In this document: piece after piece, positions 58,193 through 64,000 of the stretch
Layout of the letters: every line of letters starts with the position of its first letter
How positions within the stretch are numbered: the stretch's first letter is position 1
From: Methylobacterium tardum
Lineage (GTDB): Bacteria > Pseudomonadota > Alphaproteobacteria > Rhizobiales > Beijerinckiaceae
Direction of reading: 5' to 3'
Assembly (NCBI RefSeq): GCF_023546765.1
Contig: NZ_CP097484.1
Location: forward strand, 6,754,001-6,818,000
Length of the DNA stretch: 64,000 nucleotides
The notes under the pieces: model-generated
What the model saw: only the letters and a program-made list of their open reading frames with translations
Told to the model about the DNA's origin: nothing
The model's database searches: none
Made by a program: the position numbers and the translations under genes

Positions 58193-60094
58193 ATGCTTCA
58201 GGGCATCCGCAACGCGAGCCAGCATTGGCTCGGCAAGATCGTCTTGACGGTCGTCTTCACGCTGCTGATCGCCGGCGTCGGCATCTACGGCGTCGAGGAG
58301 TTCTTCCGGGGCGGCGCCAGCAACAACGTGGCGACCGTCGGCAGCACGCCGATCACCGCTGAGCAGGTGCGGTCGGCCTATCAGAATCAGATGCAGCGCT
58401 ATCAGGCGCAGCTGAAGCGCGCGCTCACCCCCGACCAGGCGCGGATGCTCGGCCTCGACCGGCAGGTGATGTCCCAGCTGATCACCGAGGCCGCCCTCGA
58501 TCAGAAGACCCATGACCTGGGCCTCGCCGTCCCGGATTCCTCGGTGATCAGGGCGATCCACGACGAGAAGAGCTTCCAGAACCAGCAGGGCCAGTTCGAG
58601 CCGCAGCTGTTCTACCAGACCCTGCAGCGCGCCGGCCTGAACGAGGGGATGTTCGTGCGCGAGCAGCGCGCGGTGATCGCGCGGCTCCAGCTCGCCGAGG
58701 CGGTGTCGTCCGACCTGCACGTACCGGTCGCCCTGCGCGAGGCGGTCCACCGCTACACGACCGAGCGCCGCGCGGCGTCCTACCTGATGCTGACGCCCTC
58801 GACGGCGGGGCAGATCCCGGATCCGACCGACGAGGAACTGAAGACCTGGTACGACGCCAACAAGTCCGGCTTCCGCGCCCCCGAATTCCGGTCCGCCAAT
58901 CTCCTGGTGGTCGATCCGGAAGCGATGGCCAAGCCCGAGGCGATCACCGATGCCGATGCCCGCGCCGCCTACGGGCTGAACAAGGATCGCTACGGCAGCC
59001 CGGAGAAGCGCACGATCCAGCAGATCGTGTTCCCCGACAGCGCCGCCGCCGAGGCCGCCCGCAAGGCGATCGAGGACGGCTCCAAGACCTTTGAGGCGGT
59101 CGCGACCGAGCGGGGCACCGACAAGAAGGATCTGACCCTCGGCACGCTCACCAAGAGCGAGCTGTTCGACAAGGCGGTGGGCGATGCCGCCTTCGCGCTG
59201 CCGGAGGGCGGCGTGAGCCAGCCGGTCCAGGGCCGCTTCGGGACGGTGCTCCTGCGCGTGACCAAGATCGAGCCGGGGACCGTGAAGCCGTTCGAGCAGG
59301 TCGAAGGCGAGATCCGCAAGGGCCTCGCCCTGGCCCGCGCCCGCGACGCGATGGAGACGACCCGCGACGCCATCGAGGACCAGCGCGCCGGCGCCAAGCC
59401 GCTCACCGACATCGCGGCCGAGCGCGGGCTCAAGCTCGTGTCCGTGAAGGCTGTCGATCCCAACGGCAAGGATCCGGAGGGCCGGAAGGTCGGCGACATT
59501 CCCGATCCGGACACGACCCTCCCGGCCCTGTTCCGTGCCGAAATCGGCGGCGACAACGAGCCCCTGCGCACCAAGGCCGGCGGCTATGTCTGGTACGACG
59601 TCACCAACATCGACCCCGCCCACGACAAGCCGCTCGATCAGGTCAAGGACGGCGTGAAGGCCGGCTGGACCGCCGCCGAGATCGCCAAGCGCCTGCAGGC
59701 CAAGGGGCGCGAGCTCACGGAGAAGCTCAACAAGGGCGAGTCCCTGGAGGACGTCGCCAAGGAGGTCGGCGTCAACTCGCAGGAGGTGCAGGATCTGGCC
59801 CGCAACCAGGCCAGGGACATGCTGACGACCGACGACGTCAACCTGATCTTCGCCACGCCCGTCGGCAAGGCCGGGACCGCGGCGGCGAACGACTCCCGGG
59901 CGGTCTTCAAGGTCACGGCCGCGACGATGCCGGCCTTCGTCGCCGACAGCCCGAGCGACCGGACGATCACGCAGAACTTCCAGGCCGCGCTCGCCGACGA
60001 CGTGCTGTCCCAGTACATCGCCGAGGTTCAGAAGAACGCGGGCGTGAAGATTGATGCGCCGGCCCTGCGCCGCGCGATCGGCGGCGAGTATTGA
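58193..60094 (+). CDS. PpiD/SurA-type peptidyl-prolyl isomerase, membrane anchored
   Basis: Periplasmic folding factor of 633 residues tethered by one N-terminal span (LGKIVLTVVFTLLIAGVGIY). It has the SurA_N-like helical segment (VGSTPITAEQVRSAYQNQMQ) and LYQTLQRAGLNEGMFVREQR-like chaperone helices. A parvulin domain is near the middle (KRTIQQIVFPDSAAAEAARK, PVQGRFGTVLLRVTKIEPG), and a C-terminal helical part completes it. Length and order resemble PpiD. The stop TGA is three bases before trpE, so ppiD and the trp genes are probably cotranscribed. Confidence 0.9.
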   Translation: MLQGIRNASQHWLGKIVLTVVFTLLIAGVGIYGVEEFFRGGASNNVATVGSTPITAEQVRSAYQNQMQRYQAQLKRALTPDQARMLGLDRQVMSQLITEAALDQKTHDLGLAVPDSSVIRAIHDEKSFQNQQGQFEPQLFYQTLQRAGLNEGMFVREQRAVIARLQLAEAVSSDLHVPVALREAVHRYTTERRAASYLMLTPSTAGQIPDPTDEELKTWYDANKSGFRAPEFRSANLLVVDPEAMAKPEAITDADARAAYGLNKDRYGSPEKRTIQQIVFPDSAAAEAARKAIEDGSKTFEAVATERGTDKKDLTLGTLTKSELFDKAVGDAAFALPEGGVSQPVQGRFGTVLLRVTKIEPGTVKPFEQVEGEIRKGLALARARDAMETTRDAIEDQRAGAKPLTDIAAERGLKLVSVKAVDPNGKDPEGRKVGDIPDPDTTLPALFRAEIGGDNEPLRTKAGGYVWYDVTNIDPAHDKPLDQVKDGVKAGWTAAEIAKRLQAKGRELTEKLNKGESLEDVAKEVGVNSQEVQDLARNQARDMLTTDDVNLIFATPVGKAGTAAANDSRAVFKVTAATMPAFVADSPSDRTITQNFQAALADDVLSQYIAEVQKNAGVKIDAPALRRAIGGEY

Positions 60095-60097
60095 GGC

Positions 60098-61618
60098 ATG
60101 GCCGAGGCTCCCGATTACGCGGCCTTCGCTGAACGCTACGAGGCCGGCCAGCCGAGCTTCGTCGCGCTGAGCCTCGTGGCCGATCTGGAGACGCCGGTGG
60201 CGGCGTTCCTGAAGCTGCGTGCCCGGCACGCGGGATCGGCCTTCCTGCTCGAATCGGTCGAGGGCGGCGCCGTCCGCGGGCGCTACTCGATGATCGGCCT
60301 CGATCCGGACCTGGTCTGGCGTTGCCGCGACGGCGCCGCCGCCATCGCGCGCGGTGCCGATCTGACGCGCTTCGAGCCCGACGACCGGGCGCCGCTCGCG
60401 AGCCTGCGGGCCCTGATCGCCGAGAGCGCGATCGGCGCGTCGGAGGGCGAGAATCTGCCGCCGATGGCCGCCGGCCTGTTCGGCTATCTCGGCTACGACA
60501 TGGTTCGCGCCATGGAGCGGCTGCCGGAGCCCAATCCCGATCCCCTCGGGGTGCCGGACGCGATCCTGATCCGGCCCCGGGTGATGGTGGTCTTCGACTC
60601 GATCCGCGACCTCATCACCGTGGTCTCGCCGGTGCGGCCCTCAGGGGGCGTTGCGGCCCGGGCGGCCTACGAGGACGCGCTCCAGCGCCTCGACCGGGTG
60701 GCGGCCGCCCTTGAGGGCCCGCTGCCGATCGAGGCGCGGATCGACCTCTCCGCGGTGGCCCATCCGGAGCCGGTCTCGAACACGTCTCCCGACGAATTCT
60801 TCGCCATGGTGGCGCGGGCCAAGGAGTACATCGTCGCCGGGGACGTCTTCCAGGTGGTGCTCTCCCAGCGCTTCTCGGCGCCGTTCACGCTCCCGGCCTT
60901 CAGCCTGTACCGGTCGCTCCGCCGCACCAACCCGGCGCCGTTCCTCTGCTACCTCGACTTCGAGGCTTTCCAGATCGTCTGCTCCTCGCCGGAAATCCTC
61001 GTGCGGGTCCGCGAGGGCACCGTCACGGTCCGGCCGATTGCCGGGACGCGCCGCCGCGGCGCCACGCCGGCCGAGGACGCGGCTCTGGCGGAGGAACTCC
61101 TCGCCGACCCCAAGGAGCGGGCCGAGCACCTGATGCTGCTCGACCTCGGGCGCAACGATGCCGGGCGCGTCTCGCGGATCGGCAGCGTCCGCGTGACCGA
61201 CTCGTTCTTCATCGAGCGCTACAGCCAGGTCATGCACATCGTGTCGAACGTCGAGGGCGACCTCGACCCGCGTCACGACCCGCTCGACGCCCTGGCGGCG
61301 GGTTTTCCGGCCGGCACCGTCTCGGGGGCCCCGAAGGTGCGCGCCATGGAGATCATCGACGAGCTGGAGCGCGAGAAGCGCGGCCCCTACGCCGGCTGCA
61401 TCGGCTATTTCGGCGCCCGCGGCGAGATGGACACCTGCATCGTCCTGCGCACCGCTGTGGTGAAGGACGGGCGGATGCACGTCCAGGCTGGCGCCGGGAT
61501 CGTCTACGATTCCGATCCCGCCTCCGAGCAGCAGGAATGCGTCAACAAGGCCAAGGCCCTGTTCCGGGCCGCCGAGGAGGCGGTGCGGTTCGCCGCGCAG
61601 GCGAAGCGCGGGCAGTAG
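60098..61618 (+). CDS. trpE: Anthranilate synthase component I
   Basis: Uses chorismate and glutamine-derived ammonia to make anthranilate, the first tryptophan step. It has 506 residues: the tryptophan-binding ESVEGGAVRGRYSMIGLDPD (residues near 50), then the chorismate core with GDVFQVVLSQRFSAPFTLPA, PIAGTRRRGATPAEDA, MHIVSNVEGDLDP and FPAGTVSGAPKVRAMEIIDE. GAGG precedes the ATG. It has no leader peptide of its own since ppiD ends three bases upstream. A palindromic repeat and 230 bases separate it from trpG. Confidence 0.97.
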   Translation: MAEAPDYAAFAERYEAGQPSFVALSLVADLETPVAAFLKLRARHAGSAFLLESVEGGAVRGRYSMIGLDPDLVWRCRDGAAAIARGADLTRFEPDDRAPLASLRALIAESAIGASEGENLPPMAAGLFGYLGYDMVRAMERLPEPNPDPLGVPDAILIRPRVMVVFDSIRDLITVVSPVRPSGGVAARAAYEDALQRLDRVAAALEGPLPIEARIDLSAVAHPEPVSNTSPDEFFAMVARAKEYIVAGDVFQVVLSQRFSAPFTLPAFSLYRSLRRTNPAPFLCYLDFEAFQIVCSSPEILVRVREGTVTVRPIAGTRRRGATPAEDAALAEELLADPKERAEHLMLLDLGRNDAGRVSRIGSVRVTDSFFIERYSQVMHIVSNVEGDLDPRHDPLDALAAGFPAGTVSGAPKVRAMEIIDELEREKRGPYAGCIGYFGARGEMDTCIVLRTAVVKDGRMHVQAGAGIVYDSDPASEQQECVNKAKALFRAAEEAVRFAAQAKRGQ

Positions 61619-61650
61619 AGCACTGGGCTCCGGCCCCTCCCGAACACGCA

Positions 61651-61759
61651 CTCATCCTGAGGTGCCGGAGCGCAGCGGAAGCCTCGAAGGAGGCCTCCAG
61701 CCGGCCGCGCGATCCCTGGAGCCCTCCTTCGAGGCGGCTGCGCCGCACCTCAGGATGAG
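61651..61759. repeat. Palindromic repeat inside the trp operon
   Basis: CTCATCCTGAGGTG (61651-61664) and CACCTCAGGATGAG (61746-61759) are perfect inverted copies, with the inner blocks GCCTCGAAGGAGG and CCCTCCTTCGAGGC also inverted. It lies between trpE and trpG. This CTCATCCTGAGG...CCTCAGGATGAG type differs from the GTCAT-CCGGG family and is a second dispersed element. Confidence 0.75.
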
Positions 61760-61847
61760 GTCTTCGGCTGGGAGGCGCGCGCCGCGCACGGTTGACCCCA
61801 TCGTCCCGAGCGGTCACATCGCCTGCATGCCCGAGCGTGCCGCCGCG

Positions 61848-62462
61848 ATGTCCAACGTCCTCGTCATCGACAACTACGATTCCTTCACGTGGAATCTGGT
61901 CCATCTCATCGGGCCGCTGTGCAGCGCGATCGATGTCGTGCGCAACGACGCCCTCACCGTCCCGGAGATCCGCGCCAAGGCGCCGGATGCGATCGTGCTC
62001 TCGCCCGGCCCGTGCACGCCGAACGAGGCGGGGATCTGCCTCGACGTGGTGCGGGATCTCTCCGAGGAGATCCCGATCTTCGGTGTCTGTCTCGGGCTCC
62101 AGGCGATCGGCCAGGCCTTCGGGGGCGACGTGGTGCGGGCGCCCCTGCCGCTGCACGGCAAGGTTTCCACCATCCGCCACGGCGCGCGCGGCCTGTTCCG
62201 CGGCCTCAACGACAGCTTCGAGGCGACGCGCTACCACTCCCTCGTGGTCGATCGCGCGAGCTGCCCGGAGACGCTCCGCGTCACCGCCGAGGCGGACGGC
62301 CTGATCATGGGCCTGGAGCATGTCGAGCGCCCGCTCCACGGCGTCCAGTTCCATCCGGAGAGCATCCGCTCGCAGCACGGCACGGAGATCGTGAAGAACT
62401 TCCTGGATCTCGCCGCGGCCTGGAACGCGGCGCGTGACAGGACCCGCGCCGACGTGCATTGA
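61848..62462 (+). CDS. trpG: Anthranilate synthase component II (glutaminase)
   Basis: Class I glutamine amidotransferase supplying ammonia to TrpE. It has 204 residues starting MSNVLVIDNYDSFTWNLVHL, then SPGPCTPNEAGICLDV, the nucleophile region GVCLGLQAIGQAFGG and the His/Glu dyad GVQFHPESI. The first ATG of the frame at 61827 (MPERAAAM) would add seven residues and is less likely. Confidence 0.97.
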   Translation: MSNVLVIDNYDSFTWNLVHLIGPLCSAIDVVRNDALTVPEIRAKAPDAIVLSPGPCTPNEAGICLDVVRDLSEEIPIFGVCLGLQAIGQAFGGDVVRAPLPLHGKVSTIRHGARGLFRGLNDSFEATRYHSLVVDRASCPETLRVTAEADGLIMGLEHVERPLHGVQFHPESIRSQHGTEIVKNFLDLAAAWNAARDRTRADVH

Positions 62463-62497
62463 CGCCCGGAGGCCGGGGCGGCCCTCCGATAGAACCT

Positions 62498-63535
62498 ATG
62501 GACAGCTTCAGACCCCATCTCGCGAAGGTCGCCGGGGGCCTCGCCCTCGACCGCGCCGAGGCGCGCGCCGCGTTCGACGACCTGCTGTCGGGCGAGGTGA
62601 CGCCCGTCCAGGCCGGCGCGTTCCTCGCCGCCCTCAAGGTGCGCGGCGAGACCGTCGAGGAGATCGTCGGCGCGGCCGAGGCGATGCGCGCCCGCATGAC
62701 CCGTGTCGCGGCGCCGGAGACCGCTATCGACGTGGTCGGGACCGGCGGCGACCATTCCGGGAGCGTGAACGTCTCGACTCTGGCGGCGATCCTGGTCGCG
62801 GCCTGCGGCGTGCCGGTCGCCAAGCACGGCAACCGCGCGGCGACGTCGCGCTCCGGCGCGGCAGACGTGCTGGCGGCCCTCGGCGTCCGGCTGGGGCTCG
62901 ATGCCGAGAGCCGTGCGCGCTGCCTCGACGAGGCCGGGCTGTGTTTCCTGTTCGCGCAGGCCCACCACCCGGCCATGCGCCACGTGGCCGCCGTCCGCTC
63001 GGAGCTGCCGGTCCGCACGATCTTCAACCTGCTGGGACCGCTGAGCAATCCGGCCGGCGTCGCCTACCAGCTCTTCGGCGTCGCCCAGGAGGCGCTCGCC
63101 GAGCCGCTGACACGGGTTCTGGCCGAACTCGGCAGCCGCCGCGTCTGGACCGTCCACGGGTCCGACGGGCTCGACGAGATCACCGTCACCGGGCCGACGC
63201 GGGTCGTCGCCCTGGAGGACGGCCGGATAACCCGCTTCACCATCGATCCCCGTGACCTCGGGCTGCCGCTGCGCGCGCCCGAGGAGCTGCGTGGCGGCGA
63301 TCCGGCCGACAATGCCCGGGCGCTCGAAGCCGTGCTGGCGGGGGCACGCAACGCCTACCGGGATATCGCGGTTCTCAATGCAGCGGCGGCACTCGTCGTC
63401 GCGGGTCGGGCGCCGACCCTGGCGGATGGACTCGCGCGGGCGCAGGATGCGGTCGATTCCGGGGCGGCTCGGGCGACCCTCGCCCGCCTCGTCCAAGCCT
63501 CGAACGACCGCTCCAATGGGCAGGAGGGCCGATGA
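62498..63535 (+). CDS. trpD: Anthranilate phosphoribosyltransferase
   Basis: Transfers phosphoribose from PRPP to anthranilate. It has 345 residues: helical N domain ([40 protein letters not shown]), then the PRPP motif [39 protein letters not shown] and [20 protein letters not shown], and the tail [20 protein letters not shown]. The stop overlaps the trpC start (ATGA). Confidence 0.97.
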   Translation: MDSFRPHLAKVAGGLALDRAEARAAFDDLLSGEVTPVQAGAFLAALKVRGETVEEIVGAAEAMRARMTRVAAPETAIDVVGTGGDHSGSVNVSTLAAILVAACGVPVAKHGNRAATSRSGAADVLAALGVRLGLDAESRARCLDEAGLCFLFAQAHHPAMRHVAAVRSELPVRTIFNLLGPLSNPAGVAYQLFGVAQEALAEPLTRVLAELGSRRVWTVHGSDGLDEITVTGPTRVVALEDGRITRFTIDPRDLGLPLRAPEELRGGDPADNARALEAVLAGARNAYRDIAVLNAAAALVVAGRAPTLADGLARAQDAVDSGAARATLARLVQASNDRSNGQEGR

Positions 63536-64000
63536 GCTCGCTCACGCAAGAGGCGACCCACGAGACCGGCGCGGAGGCGCCGCCCGAGCGGCCGAACGTG
63601 CTGGCCCGCATCGAGGCCTACAAGCGCCGCGAGATCGCCGAAGCCAAGCTGCGCGTGCCGCTCGCCAAGCTCGAGCGCAAGGTCGCGCAGGCCGATCCGG
63701 TCCGCGGCTTCGCGGCGGCGATCCGCGCTCACCGTGCCGAGGGGCGCCCGGCGCTCATCGCGGAGGTGAAGAAGGCCTCGCCCTCGAAAGGTCTGATCCG
63801 GGCCGATTTCGATCCCGCGACCCTGGCCGCCGCTTACGCGGCGGGCGGCGCCACCTGCCTGTCGGTCCTGACCGACGAGCCGTCGTTCCAAGGGCGACCG
63901 GAATACCTGACGCAGGCGCGCGCCGCCTGCGGGCTACCGGTCCTGCGCAAAGATTTCCTGTTCGAGCCCTACCAGGTCTACGAAGCCCGGGCCTGGGGCG
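63532..64000 (+). CDS. trpC: Indole-3-glycerol phosphate synthase, 3' end beyond window
   Basis: Cyclises the carboxyphenylamino-deoxyribulose phosphate to indole-3-glycerol phosphate. The first 156 residues are visible: [40 protein letters not shown] (catalytic Lys), [20 protein letters not shown] and [20 protein letters not shown]. The start at 63532 overlaps the stop of trpD, so trpE-trpG-trpD-trpC form one operon. The remainder is cut by the end of the window. Confidence 0.96.
   Translation, partial: MSSLTQEATHETGAEAPPERPNVLARIEAYKRREIAEAKLRVPLAKLERKVAQADPVRGFAAAIRAHRAEGRPALIAEVKKASPSKGLIRADFDPATLAAAYAAGGATCLSVLTDEPSFQGRPEYLTQARAACGLPVLRKDFLFEPYQVYEARAWG

Overview
The window is very G+C-rich and densely coded, and it looks like the chromosome of an alphaproteobacterium of the order Hyphomicrobiales, most probably Methylobacterium or Methylorubrum. 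The support is a translation factor IF-3 gene starting with ATT, a recR-def-fmt-truA cluster, an ATP-type PEP carboxykinase, a methylmalonyl-CoA mutase small subunit, a PP2C/kinase fusion protein, an EcfG-type (general stress) promoter and an aerobic cobalamin operon. The genus is inferred from family resemblance; no rRNA gene is present to prove it.

Layout. 1-13.1 kb: end of a glycosyltransferase, infC, a MoeB-like gene, a SEC-C protein, pheT, pheS, rplT and rpmI. These are followed by a stress-type promoter driving a glycosyltransferase and a glycogen-debranching-type glucosidase, then dapE. 13-21 kb: truA, fmt, def, recR, pckA (preceded by a coupled 59-codon reading frame), ybaB, dnaX and the 4.5S/SRP RNA. 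21-32.3 kb: a PepSY-like secreted protein, comM coupled to a phosphatase-kinase fusion, two GST genes, small secreted proteins, mcmB, uppP, queG and an epimerase-like gene. 32.2-34.7 kb: a divergent zur / zinc-type ABC transporter locus with a 7-1-7 operator and a tiny membrane protein. 34.7-37.8 kb: a polyprenyl-phosphate sugar transferase, a small monooxygenase and an XRE regulator. 37.8-51.9 kb: cobalamin biosynthesis (cobB, M, E, L, K, J, I, H, G, N, W) plus the CbtAB cobalt transporter behind a cobalamin riboswitch. 52-64 kb: an S10 peptidase, holC, pyrG, secG, tpiA, a PpiD-type foldase and trpE-G-D-C, with trpC cut by the window end.

How parts work together. The riboswitch can couple cobalt uptake and corrin-ring synthesis to the cobalamin level, and methylmalonyl-CoA mutase is one consumer of the cofactor. 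The Fur-type box between zur and the ABC genes makes a compact metal-homeostasis switch. The ppiD-trpE junction and the ATGA overlaps in the cob and trp clusters show tight translational coupling.

Data quality. Seven genes carry eight frame breaks (glycosyltransferase, truA, ABC permease, ABC ATPase twice, cobE, cobL, DUF1636). Seven fit a missing base and one an extra base, all in G/C-rich runs, with intact family sequence on both sides. I read them as probable sequencing errors rather than decay, but mark the frames as broken because that is what the sequence shows. Several intergenic regions hold members of a dispersed palindromic repeat family. I found no tRNA, rRNA, CRISPR array, prophage or insertion sequence.
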